A DNA stretch of 35,640 nucleotides from Gemmatimonadaceae bacterium (GCA_016741895.1 JACVCT010000003.1:1-35640), one strand, 5' to 3'; positions 26,552 to 34,564 are shown, counted from the stretch's first letter. Made by a program: numbers and translations. The notes: generated from the sequence alone by a model not told the origin.

Positions 26552-27381
26552 GCGCCACGTCCGCCGAGGTCGGACTGACACTGCTGCCGTTGCCGGCGCC
26601 AAGCCTCTGGGCCGGCGGTGATGTACTGGCGCACGACGACGTGCGCGAGGACCTGCTGGACATCGTCCGCGCCCATGGCAGTGTGTACGACTGGGCCGAA
26701 CGCATGCCGCAGCCGCGCGCCCTGCGTGGTCGCGCGCCGGTGTTTGTGGCCACCTTGCCGCGGAGCGGCCAGAGCGTGGTGGTGCGCCACGCCTGGCATG
26801 GTGGCCTGCTGGCGCCGATCACCGGTGACCGGTTTCGGCGTCCCACACGGGCGCCGCGCGAAATGCAGATCGCCGCGGCCCTCCTGCAGCATGGCATTCC
26901 AACCGCCGACATCCGCGGCGCCGTGCGCTACGCGGCGGGCGCGGGCTTCGTGCGGGTCGATGTCGTGAGCCGCTATCTCGAGGACAGCGTGGACCTCGGG
27001 ACGGTGCTCGCCGATCTCGCGCCGACCATTCCGATGGCGCAGGCGCTCGAGGCGACGTCGGTGCTGCTGCAGCAACTGACGCAGCGTGGTATCGTGCATC
27101 CCGACCTCAACGTCAAGAACATTCTGCTGCGGCCCCTGCCGGGTTCCGGTTCGCCCGCACGCGCCCTGCAGGCGCTGGTCATCGACGTCGATGTGCTGGT
27201 CTGGGATGCGGCATGGGTCGGCGCGCCGGCCATGCAGCGCAATCTGGCGCGCCTGCTTCGCTCCATGCGCAAGTGGCGCAGACAGTTCGGCTGCAACGTC
27301 TCGGATGCGACGCTGGACGTGTTTGCATCGGACACGTGGACGTCCGCGGCGCTTCCAGCGGGCGCGTTTCGCCGGGCATGA
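26548..27381 (+). CDS. Kdo/WaaP-family lipopolysaccharide kinase
   Basis: The 277-residue product matches the LPS-core kinase family (KdkA/WaaP), which phosphorylates Kdo or heptose in the inner core at the cytoplasmic face. Key features are VVVRHAWHGGLLAPITGDRF (the family's HGG...D.F loop, residues ~77-96), REMQIAAALLQHGIPTA, the catalytic loop GIVHPDLNVKNILL (His184, Asp186, Asn191) and the metal-binding VIDVDV (Asp213/Asp215). The start ATG overlaps the cyclase stop (ATGA). The following gene encodes a heptosyltransferase-type enzyme, which supports an LPS role. KdkA is the closest named member I can suggest, but symbol assignment is uncertain. Confidence 0.82.
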   Translation: MSATSAEVGLTLLPLPAPSLWAGGDVLAHDDVREDLLDIVRAHGSVYDWAERMPQPRALRGRAPVFVATLPRSGQSVVVRHAWHGGLLAPITGDRFRRPTRAPREMQIAAALLQHGIPTADIRGAVRYAAGAGFVRVDVVSRYLEDSVDLGTVLADLAPTIPMAQALEATSVLLQQLTQRGIVHPDLNVKNILLRPLPGSGSPARALQALVIDVDVLVWDAAWVGAPAMQRNLARLLRSMRKWRRQFGCNVSDATLDVFASDTWTSAALPAGAFRRA

Positions 27382-27456
27382 TCTCGTGAGTCCTGTTCTC
27401 CCCGTGGCGTGGGCGGCCCCGCTGCCATCGCCAGTCCACCATCTGCTGCATCACCC

Positions 27457-28560
27457 GTGACCCGACCGGCCACCACGCCCCCACTGCCCGCTGCGCTGCG
27501 CTTCGACCGCATTGGCATTGTGATGATGAGCGCCGTCGGTGATGCGGTGCACGTGATGCCCGTCATTCACGCGCTCAAGCGGCATCAGCCCACCGCGCGC
27601 ATCACCTGGGTGCTGCAGCCCGGACCGGCCACGCTGGTGCGCGGCCATCCGCTGGTGGACGACATCGTGCTCTTCGATCGCAGCAAGGGCTGGCGCGGCT
27701 TCCTGGAAACGCGTGCGGCACTGGCCGAGCGCCCGTTTGATCTGGTGCTCGGTCTGCAGGTGTACTTCAAGGCTGGCCTCATCACCGGTTTCACGCGCGC
27801 GCCCATCAAGCTGGGCTTTGACCGTGCGCGTGCCCGCGACGCCAACTGGCTGTTCACCACGCATCGCATTGCCCCGCACGTCGGGCAGCACGTGCAGGAT
27901 CAGTACTTCGAGTTCCTGAGCGCCCTCGGTGTGCCGCATGGCGCCGCCCACGGCGACCCGCATTGGACGCTGGGTCCGTGGAACGAGGACGAGCGCCAGT
28001 GGCAACGGCAGTTTCTGGCGCAGTTCGATCGCCCGATCGCCCCGATCGTGGTGGCCACCAGCAAGGCGGCCAAGGACTGGCTGCCCGAGCGCTGGGCCGA
28101 GGTCTGCCACACGCTGTGGAACGACTACGGCCTGCAGCCGGTGCTGGTGGGCGGACGTTCACCGCGGGAGATCGCCGCGGAATCGATCATTCTCGAGCGG
28201 GCGCCCATGGCGCACTCGGCGCTGGGCAGCGGCCTGCGTCGCCTCGCCGCCATACTCGATGGAGCAGCCGTTGCCCTCTCGCCCGACACGGGCCCGCTGC
28301 ATCTCGCCGTGGCCCTTCGCACCCCGGTCATTTCACTGCTCGGCTACACCAATCCCAAGCGCGTCGGGCCGTACGATTTTGCGCAGGATCTCATGATCGA
28401 CGCGTACGGTGATCCGGGTGAGGACTATCCGCTCGACATGACGTACCGCGAGAACCGGCTGCCGCGCATCACCGTGGAGGATGTGCGGGAGCGTCTCGGT
28501 CGGTGGAAGGCGGTGTACGCGGAGCGGAGGCTGGCGGAGTTGGTGACGCGGTTTGGTTGA
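27457..28560 (+). CDS. Glycosyltransferase family 9 (heptosyltransferase-like)
   Basis: GT9 enzymes move ADP-heptose onto the LPS inner core. The product has a GT-B fold. The N-terminal half starts RFDRIGIVMMSAVGDAVHVM with the family's GD-H motif, and the C-terminal half has VVATSKAAKDWLPERWAEV and the donor-site stretch SPDTGPLHLAVALRTPVISL, then LGYTNPKRVGPY. The GTG at 27457 gives 367 residues. A GTG at 27409 adds 16 low-complexity residues, and no ribosome-binding site separates them. With the Kdo-kinase gene it forms an LPS-core pair. Donor sugar and acceptor are inferred from family only. Confidence 0.85.
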   Translation: MTRPATTPPLPAALRFDRIGIVMMSAVGDAVHVMPVIHALKRHQPTARITWVLQPGPATLVRGHPLVDDIVLFDRSKGWRGFLETRAALAERPFDLVLGLQVYFKAGLITGFTRAPIKLGFDRARARDANWLFTTHRIAPHVGQHVQDQYFEFLSALGVPHGAAHGDPHWTLGPWNEDERQWQRQFLAQFDRPIAPIVVATSKAAKDWLPERWAEVCHTLWNDYGLQPVLVGGRSPREIAAESIILERAPMAHSALGSGLRRLAAILDGAAVALSPDTGPLHLAVALRTPVISLLGYTNPKRVGPYDFAQDLMIDAYGDPGEDYPLDMTYRENRLPRITVEDVRERLGRWKAVYAERRLAELVTRFG

Positions 28561-28564
28561 TTCA

Positions 28565-28631
28565 GGTGTGCTTGCGGCGAGACCGGTGAACTGAAGGTGT
28601 GAGGATCAGAGGATGTCGCCGCAAGCACACC
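28565..28631. repeat. Perfect 16-bp inverted repeat filling a convergent gap
   Basis: GGTGTGCTTGCGGCGA (28565-28580) and its exact reverse complement (28616-28631) flank a 35-base spacer. The element spans almost the whole gap between the GT9 stop and the maf stop. There is no T-tract. It could fold as a long hairpin in either transcript. Confidence 0.85.
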
Positions 28632-28632
28632 G

Positions 28633-29241
28633 TCAAGCAGTGACCGGCCCAAACACGTACCGGTAGCCAATCCCTCGGATCAGTTCCACAAGGCGCCCCA
28701 ACGGCAACCCCATCACCGCGAAGTAGTCCCCGTCCACACGCTCCACGATCGTGGCGCCAAAGCCCTGGATGCCGTAGGCCCCCGCCTTGTCCATGGGCTC
28801 TCCGGTGTCCACATAGGCGGCAATGAGTTCGGGTGTGAGATCCCGAAATGTCACTCCGACCGACTCCACGCCCGAGCGCACCTCCCCCTGGTGAGCCACG
28901 GCCACGGCGGTGTGCACCACATGCGAGCGGCCGGACAGGCGTGTGACCATGGCAATGGCCTCTTCACGATCGCGTGGTTTGCCAAGGATGTCGCCATCCA
29001 CCACCACAATCGTATCCGAGCCGATGACCAGGGCCTCCGGATGCTGCGCCGCCAGCGTCTCGGCCTTGCTGCGCGCCAGGCGCTCGCAGTGCGGGACCGG
29101 CTCTTCATTCGGCCAGACGGTTTCGTCGATGTCGGCCGGCAGCACGTCGTGCGTGATCCCCACGAGTGTGAGCAGTTCACGGCGGCGGGGCGACTGGGAC
29201 GCCAGGATGACGCGGACCGGGAGCGAAGGGCTGTTCGACAT
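28633..29241 (-). CDS. maf: Maf-family nucleoside triphosphate pyrophosphatase
   Basis: Maf proteins hydrolyse non-canonical or excess nucleoside triphosphates to monophosphates. The 202-residue product has the family opening VILASQSPRRRELL, then VIGSDTIVVVDG, LGKPRDREEA, the KAGAYGIQGFGA loop and VMGLPLGRL. These features fit the dTTP/UTP-type (YhdE) subgroup. The ATG at 29241 has TAAACT ending 6 bases upstream on its strand and no ribosome-binding site, so a leaderless mRNA is possible. It diverges from metZ. Confidence 0.93.
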   Translation of the reverse strand: MSNSPSLPVRVILASQSPRRRELLTLVGITHDVLPADIDETVWPNEEPVPHCERLARSKAETLAAQHPEALVIGSDTIVVVDGDILGKPRDREEAIAMVTRLSGRSHVVHTAVAVAHQGEVRSGVESVGVTFRDLTPELIAAYVDTGEPMDKAGAYGIQGFGATIVERVDGDYFAVMGLPLGRLVELIRGIGYRYVFGPVTA

Positions 29242-29323
29242 GCGCTAAGTTTATGCGCGACCAGCGCCCTGTGCACCCACGATGGCGATGCCGCGTTCTC
29301 CCGACCACAGACCCGATCCCGTC

Positions 29324-30538
29324 ATGTCCGCAGACCATCCGTTTGATCCGTCAGCCCTGGGCTTCGAAACGCTGGCCGTGCGCGCGCAGCATCCGGTGTC
29401 AGCGGAGCGTGAACATTCGGTGCCGCTGTATCTCACGTCGAGCTTCCGCTTCGATGACGCGGAGCATGCCCGGGCCCTGTTCGCGGAGGAAGTGACGGGC
29501 AATGTGTACAGCCGCTATGCGAGTCCCAACACCGACGAGTTCGTGCACAAGCTCTGCCTGCTGGAAGCCGGGGCGGAGGCCGTACGCGAAGGCCGGGTGG
29601 ACGGGATCGCCACCGCATCGGGCATGTCGGCCGTCTTCACGGCCATTGCCGCACGCGTGAGCAGCGGTGACCATGTGCTGGCGTCGCGTGCGTTGTTCGG
29701 ATCCACGCACCAGATCTTCACCCGCATCCTGCCCAAGTGGGGTGTGAGCCACGACTATGCCGACGTCGGCGATCCATCGTCGTGGGAGCGTCTCGTCCGT
29801 CCCTCGACGCGGCTGATCTTCGTGGAGACGCCCAGCAATCCGGGGCTCGAACTGCTCGATCTGGCGTGGTTGGCGCAGTTCGCAAATGTCCGCGGCATTC
29901 CGCTGGTGGTGGACAACTGTTTTGCCACGCCCTATCTGCAGCGACCGCTGGCGCTCGGCGCCACGGTGGTCGTGCACAGCGCGACCAAGTACATCGATGG
30001 GCAGGGCCGCGTGCTCGGCGGTGCCATTGTCGGCGCGCGTGACTATCTGGCCGACTGCCGCTTCTTCGCGCGTCACACCGGACCGGCGCTCAGCGCCTTC
30101 AATGCCTGGCTGCTCAGCAAGTCCCTCGAGACACTGGCCGTGCGCATGGATCGACACTGCAGCAATGCCCTGGCCCTGGCGCAGCACTTCGAGGGACACA
30201 CGGCGCTCGAGTCGGTGCGCTATCCCTTCCTGCCGTCACATCCCCAGCACGACCTGGCGCGTCGACAGATGACGCAGGGCGGTGGCATTGTCGTACTCAA
30301 TCTGCGCGGAGGTCTCGACGCCGGCCGCCGCGCCCTCGATCGTCTGCGACTGTGCTCACACTCGGCCAACCTCGGCGACACGCGGACCATCGTCACCCAT
30401 CCGGCATCAACGACGCACAGCAAGCTGAGTCCGGCCGAACGCGCCGCAGTCGGCATCGGTGACGGCCTGCTTCGCGTGAGTGTCGGACTCGAGCAGGTGC
30501 AGGATATTATCGCCGATCTGGAACAGGCACTGGCCTGA
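29324..30538 (+). CDS. metZ: O-succinylhomoserine sulfhydrylase-type PLP enzyme
   Basis: This Cys/Met-metabolism PLP enzyme probably forms homocysteine from O-succinylhomoserine and sulfide. The 404-residue product (from the ATG at 29324) shows YSRYASPNTDEF (phosphate-contact region), TASGMSAVF, VETPSNPGLELLD, the PLP-contacting Asp197 (VVDNCFATP) and the Schiff-base Lys222 in VVHSATKYIDGQGR. It ends HPASTTHSKLSPAERAA and GDGLLRVSVGLEQVQDI. HSATKYIDGQGRVLGG is the MetZ style, but cystathionine gamma-synthase or O-acetylhomoserine sulfhydrylase cannot be fully excluded. The ATG at 29282 would add 14 unconserved residues. No SAM riboswitch is visible in the short leader. Confidence 0.85.
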   Translation: MSADHPFDPSALGFETLAVRAQHPVSAEREHSVPLYLTSSFRFDDAEHARALFAEEVTGNVYSRYASPNTDEFVHKLCLLEAGAEAVREGRVDGIATASGMSAVFTAIAARVSSGDHVLASRALFGSTHQIFTRILPKWGVSHDYADVGDPSSWERLVRPSTRLIFVETPSNPGLELLDLAWLAQFANVRGIPLVVDNCFATPYLQRPLALGATVVVHSATKYIDGQGRVLGGAIVGARDYLADCRFFARHTGPALSAFNAWLLSKSLETLAVRMDRHCSNALALAQHFEGHTALESVRYPFLPSHPQHDLARRQMTQGGGIVVLNLRGGLDAGRRALDRLRLCSHSANLGDTRTIVTHPASTTHSKLSPAERAAVGIGDGLLRVSVGLEQVQDIIADLEQALA

Positions 30539-30554
30539 GCGGCCGTGCACGGCA

Positions 30555-30574
30555 GGCGCGGGAATGTCCGCGCC
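30555..30574. repeat. Hairpin between metZ and dtd ends
   Basis: GGCGCGG (30555-30561) and CCGCGCC (30568-30574) pair perfectly around GAATGT, in the 68-base gap between the convergent metZ and dtd genes. There is no T-tract. A weak bidirectional terminator is possible. Confidence 0.5.
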
Positions 30575-30606
30575 AGGCAGACCACACGCGGCCGCTGTCT
30601 GGCGCG

Positions 30607-31101
30607 TTACGCGGACGGTACATCCGAACGGTCGGCACCCGCCTCCCGCTCAAGCCAAAGCGTGACTGGACCGTCATTTACCAGCTCCACGTCCATCATG
30701 GCCCCGAACTCGCCCGTGGAAACCTTAGCGCCCCGCTGGCGCAAAAGGGATACAAATTGGTTATATAATGGGCTGGCGATCTCGGGCTTGGCGGCCTCCC
30801 CGAAGCTGGGGCGGCGCCCCTTGCGAGCATCGCCGTAGAGCGTGAACTGGGACACAACCAGCAATTCGCCTTCGACTTCCGACAGATCCCGGTTAAGTTT
30901 CCCGGAATCGTCGGGGAAGAGGCGCAGGCCAAGAATCTTCTCGGCCATCCATTCCAGCTCCGCCTGCGAATCGGTATGCGTGATCCCCACCAGCAACAGG
31001 TACCCGTGCCCGATACGGCCCGTCACACGGCCGTGAGGTTCCGACTCGTTCTCTCGAATGCGCACTTCGGCGCGTGACACGCGTTGGAGGAGTATTCGCA
31101 T
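30607..31101 (-). CDS. dtd: D-aminoacyl-tRNA deacylase
   Basis: Dtd frees tRNAs mischarged with D-amino acids or glycine. The 164-residue product has the family start MRILLQRVSRAEVRI, the SQFTLYGDARKGRRPSF catalytic stretch, and GEFGAMMDVELVNDGPVTLW with the Gly-cis-Pro loop (NDGPVT). A ~14-residue acidic and Arg-rich tail follows. A longer frame to 31167 adds unrelated residues, so the ATG at 31101 is used. One stretch (30728-30775; SPLYNQFVSLLRQRG) uses several AT-rich codons (TTA, TAT, CAA, TTT, GTA) that are rare in the surrounding genes. Confidence 0.94.
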   Translation of the reverse strand: MRILLQRVSRAEVRIRENESEPHGRVTGRIGHGYLLLVGITHTDSQAELEWMAEKILGLRLFPDDSGKLNRDLSEVEGELLVVSQFTLYGDARKGRRPSFGEAAKPEIASPLYNQFVSLLRQRGAKVSTGEFGAMMDVELVNDGPVTLWLEREAGADRSDVPSA

Positions 31102-31160
31102 GGCACACAAAGTTGGACTCGAGCGTTGTGCGACGGTAGTCGCAGGCCGTTTCGGGGACA

Positions 31161-32747
31161 ATGTCAATCAACACCACCGTGCAACCACGCCTTGCTCTTC
31201 ACTTCGAACTGACGGCGCGCTCGGCGGCGACAGACGCTGATACTGCCTTCCTCGCCGCCTGTGTGGCCTGGCTTGGACTGGATCAGGGACAACAGCTCAG
31301 CTGGGAGGCGCCCTCCAACCACACGTTGGATGGCGGCCGCATTCTCCGGTGGGCCCCATTTCGCGATGAGGGGTCGGCGCTGGCGGACATTGTGGTGCAT
31401 GCGCCCGATCCGCTCGATCGCGCGCTGCAGTGGTCCACCCATGTGACCTATGTGTGCACCACCAACGCGAGTGGTGCCGTGCAGCGCCAGGTCAACATCC
31501 GCGTGGGCACCGAGGGTGGCGCGCCCAACGGCGCTCCGCCGCCGGTGCGTCCGCCACGCCTGCTGTCGGAACTCGACGCCGCCTTTACGCTGGTGTCCAA
31601 CGACGGTCCGCTGCAGCGCATCCCAACCCAGCTCGAAGCCGGCACCCTCGATGCCTTCGTTCGCTTCGTGCTTTGCGACCCGGCGCGCACCATGCCGGTG
31701 CTGCTGCTCACCGAGCTGCCCGATGGCGGCTTCGTGCTGCCGCCCGAGCAGTTTGCCAGCGAGATGTTCGGTCTGGGTCTCTGCTTCCAGCTGCGTCACT
31801 CCGACACCTTCGCGCTGTCCGACGCCGTGGGTGGTCATGCGCGCTCGGTTTTCCTGGGCTCGGCCCGTGCCTATCTGCCGGGCTTCACGCTCGAGTCCGA
31901 CCCCTTCCAGCACCCGCTGGTTCTGGCTCGCGCCCTGGCCCTGCCGGGTGAGCGCCGTCGCCTCGTGCAGCGCCTCGCGGAAGTCTCGGTGGCCCGTCCC
32001 TTCTCCGACCCGGCCGTCGCCGACGTGCTGCGCGACAAGCGCGCCGCGGCGTACAGCAAGCGCCCGGATTCGGCCGAGGCCCTCGCGGCCGCCGAGTCGG
32101 GCGTGGAGATGGACAAGACGCAGATGATCTCGCTGGTGCGCCAGTTGGAGGAAGCCGTGCGCGCCGCGGAAGGTGAGCTGGCGCGTACGCGCGAGCGTCT
32201 CGTCGAATCCCGTCAGTTGCTCGAGCACGAGCGCTCGGTGGCGCGCTCGCTGCGCACCACGCTGGCCGCCCTCAAGGAGCGTCAGCCCATCAGCAAGCCG
32301 GCCAGTGACGCCCCGCAGTCTGTGCTCGAGGCGGTGGAGCGTGCGCAGGCCATGTACAGCGACGCGCTGCGCATCCTGCCGTCGGCGCTCAGCTCGGCCC
32401 GCGAGTCGGAATTCCCCGATCCCGACACGGCCTGGTCCTACCTCAAGGCCCTCGGCGAAGTGGGTCGCCGTCGTCAGGACCGTGCGCTCAGCCGTCCGCT
32501 GGGTGAAGTCTTCGCCGACCTCGGCGTGGACTACTCGCCGGGCCCCAACGATCCCACGCGCAAGACGCCGTACATCTTCCGCGATGGCGACCGCGAAGTG
32601 GAGGCCGCGGACCAGCTGCGCAAGGGCAGCAACCCGGTGACCTGCCTGCGCATCTACTTCGCCAGCACCGAAGACGGCGGCTTTGTCATCGGCCACGTGG
32701 GCAAGCAGATCGACACGATTCCGAAGCCGGTACCCGCAGCGGAATAA
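31161..32747 (+). CDS. Multidomain protein of unknown function with coiled coil
   Basis: I do not recognise a named family for this 528-residue cytosolic protein. It has three parts. The N-terminal region (1 to ~295) is mixed alpha/beta and holds VLLLTELPDGGFVLPPEQFA and a ARAYLPGF motif (235-242) followed by ESDPFQHPL. A charged coiled coil spans about 317-373 (VRQLEEAVRAAEGELARTRE onward). A small C-terminal domain carries KTPYIFRDGD, CLRIYFAS (495-502) and GFVIGHVGKQI (507-517). There is no signal peptide or membrane segment. From memory, this layout resembles scattered uncharacterised bacterial proteins, some in accessory regions; that is unverified. It stands alone, diverging from dtd and converging on prfC. 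Confidence 0.85.
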   Translation: MSINTTVQPRLALHFELTARSAATDADTAFLAACVAWLGLDQGQQLSWEAPSNHTLDGGRILRWAPFRDEGSALADIVVHAPDPLDRALQWSTHVTYVCTTNASGAVQRQVNIRVGTEGGAPNGAPPPVRPPRLLSELDAAFTLVSNDGPLQRIPTQLEAGTLDAFVRFVLCDPARTMPVLLLTELPDGGFVLPPEQFASEMFGLGLCFQLRHSDTFALSDAVGGHARSVFLGSARAYLPGFTLESDPFQHPLVLARALALPGERRRLVQRLAEVSVARPFSDPAVADVLRDKRAAAYSKRPDSAEALAAAESGVEMDKTQMISLVRQLEEAVRAAEGELARTRERLVESRQLLEHERSVARSLRTTLAALKERQPISKPASDAPQSVLEAVERAQAMYSDALRILPSALSSARESEFPDPDTAWSYLKALGEVGRRRQDRALSRPLGEVFADLGVDYSPGPNDPTRKTPYIFRDGDREVEAADQLRKGSNPVTCLRIYFASTEDGGFVIGHVGKQIDTIPKPVPAAE

Positions 32748-32759
32748 CTCCCGCCAGGG

Positions 32760-32841
32760 AGACTCAGGACTCAAAACTTGAACCCACCACTCGGAACTGA
32801 TCAGTTCCGGGTGGTGGGTTCAGGTTTTGGGGTCGTGAGTT
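32760..32841. repeat. Near-perfect 82-base palindrome
   Basis: Two ~41-base arms meet without a loop at TGA|TCA (32800/32801). The inner 22 bases of each arm differ by one T-G pair: TGAACCCACCAC-T-CGGAACTGA against its mirror. The next ~19 bases match with a few mismatches and wobble pairs (left GACTCAGGACTCAAAAC, right GTTTTGGGGTCGTGAGT). It fills the gap between the orphan gene and prfC, which converge. Confidence 0.88.
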
Positions 32842-32850
32842 CGTTCGACC

Positions 32851-34491
32851 TTACGGCGCCGTCTCGTGGAACTGCACACTGGTTTCGTGCTGCAGTGCAC
32901 GTCGCAGCGCCCACTGATCCTGGAAGAGCACCACCACGTTGCCCTTGTGGTCGTACACCTTCATGCGGCCGATCCCCGTGGCCACCTTCTCCACGTCCTT
33001 GGCCGGGCCGGTGAGCCATCGTGGCCAGCGGTAGCTCATCTTCTCGAACTTGCAGGGTGCGGCGTATTCGTACTCGAGACGGAAGGCCATGACGTCGAAC
33101 TGCAGCTGACCGACCGCGCCCACGATTGGCTGTGAGCCGGCACTGGTTTCGGCGAAGAACACCTGCGCCGCCCCTTCCTCGGTGAGCTGACGCAGGCCGA
33201 GGTCGAACTGCTTGCGCTTCATGGGGTCGGCCGGCATGGCGCGCGCAAAGTGCTCCGGCGCGAATCGCGGAATGCCCTGGAACTCCAGCTTGCCGTCGCC
33301 GCCAAGCGTGTCACCGATGCGCAGATTGCCACGGTCCATCACGCCAATCACATCACCAGGCCAGGCCTCCTCAATGGCCACCCGGTCGCGGGCCATGAAC
33401 TGCTGCGGCGCAGCGAGCCGCATGGGCTTGCCCGTGCGCTGATGCAGCACCTGCATGTTGGCCTCGAAATGTCCCGACACCACACGCAGAAAGGCCACGC
33501 GGTCGCGGTGCTTGGGGTCCATGTTCGCCTGAATCTTGAACACGAAACCGGTGAACTCCGCCTGCGACGGATTCACGGGCCCCACACTGGACTCGCGTGG
33601 TCCGGGCGCCGGCGCCAACTCGAGAAACTCGCGCAGGAAGGGCTCGATGCCGAAGTTGGTGAGCGCCGAACCAAAGAACACGGGTGTGAGGGCGCCATCG
33701 ATGACCCGCTGATGGTCGTACTCATGACCGGCCGCATCGAGCAACTCGATATCGGTCATGAGGCGATCGAACGCCCCCTCACCCATGACATCGACCAGCT
33801 TGGGATCGTCGATGCTGACGATGGTGTCATCGGCGCGTGTCGCGCCGCGATCGCCACTGCGCTCAAAGAGATGCACTTCGCGCTTGAGGCGATCGTAGAC
33901 GCCCACGAAGGTGTCATTCTCGAACACCGGCCAGGTGGCCGCGAAGCAGTCGATCCCGAGATCGGCTTCAACGTCCTGAATGAGCTTGAGCGGGTCTTCA
34001 CCGTGCCGGTCGCACTTGTTGACCAGCGTGAAGATGGGCGTGCGACGCATCTTGCACACGTCGAAGAGCTGACGTGTGCGCTCTTCGACACCCTTGCGAT
34101 TGTCGAGCAGCATGATGGCGCTGTCGGCGGCCACCAGCGTGCGATAGGTGTCTTCGCTGAAGTCTTCGTGACCCGGCGTGTCGAGCAGGTTGAGCTGGTA
34201 GCCCAGAAACTCGAACTGCAACACCGAGCTGGTGACGGAGATGCCGCGCTCCTGCTCGAGCTTCATCCAGTCCGACGTGGCATGCCGGGTGGCACGCCGC
34301 GCCTTCACCGAACCGGCCAGATGGATGGCGCCGCCGTAGAGCAGCAGCTTTTCAGTGAGCGTGGTCTTGCCGGCGTCCGGGTGCGAGATGATCGCGAAGG
34401 TGCGGCGGCGGGCGATCTCGCGCTCCAGGCGCGAGCTGTCCACCGGCAGCTCATTGGCGCCGGATTCGGTCGGGGTCACAGCATCGGTCAT
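32851..34491 (-). CDS. prfC: Peptide chain release factor 3
   Basis: RF3 is the GTPase that recycles RF1/RF2 from the ribosome after termination. The 546-residue product has G1 SHPDAGKTT, RATRHATSDWMKLEQERGIS (the G2/switch region), G3 DTPGHEDFSEDT, G4 NKCDR, then EF-Tu-like domain 2 and the RF3-specific C-terminal domain, including VGAVGQLQFDVMAFRLEYEY. The RHATSDWM stretch separates it from EF-G. Length and all motifs are normal. A 7-bp palindrome begins 2 bases upstream of the ATG. Confidence 0.95.
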   Translation of the reverse strand: MTDAVTPTESGANELPVDSSRLEREIARRRTFAIISHPDAGKTTLTEKLLLYGGAIHLAGSVKARRATRHATSDWMKLEQERGISVTSSVLQFEFLGYQLNLLDTPGHEDFSEDTYRTLVAADSAIMLLDNRKGVEERTRQLFDVCKMRRTPIFTLVNKCDRHGEDPLKLIQDVEADLGIDCFAATWPVFENDTFVGVYDRLKREVHLFERSGDRGATRADDTIVSIDDPKLVDVMGEGAFDRLMTDIELLDAAGHEYDHQRVIDGALTPVFFGSALTNFGIEPFLREFLELAPAPGPRESSVGPVNPSQAEFTGFVFKIQANMDPKHRDRVAFLRVVSGHFEANMQVLHQRTGKPMRLAAPQQFMARDRVAIEEAWPGDVIGVMDRGNLRIGDTLGGDGKLEFQGIPRFAPEHFARAMPADPMKRKQFDLGLRQLTEEGAAQVFFAETSAGSQPIVGAVGQLQFDVMAFRLEYEYAAPCKFEKMSYRWPRWLTGPAKDVEKVATGIGRMKVYDHKGNVVVLFQDQWALRRALQHETSVQFHETAP

Positions 34492-34492
34492 A

Positions 34493-34513
34493 GCCCTGAA
34501 AGATAATCAGGGC
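34493..34513. promoter_or_regulatory. Palindrome overlapping the prfC start region
   Basis: GCCCTGA (34493-34499) and TCAGGGC (34507-34513) flank a 7-base centre. On the prfC strand the centre carries TTATCT preceded by TGA, an extended -10-like element. Such placement suits an operator, though a short leader hairpin is also possible. No -35 match is seen. Confidence 0.4.
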
Positions 34514-34564
34514 CGGAACCGGGGCTGGGGCTGCGTGCGACCCGCCGGGCCGGCTTCGGCGCCC

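Noticed and set aside
29242-29323. Possible SAM or other methionine riboswitch before metZ
   Set aside because: The leader is about 80 bases, shared with the divergent maf promoter, and shows no conserved stem pattern of a SAM riboswitch.
31164-32774. Minus-strand frame (536 codons) opposite the orphan gene
   Set aside because: The plus-strand frame has a plausible coiled coil and folded-domain composition. The minus frame is His/Arg/Gly-rich, like the other shadows.
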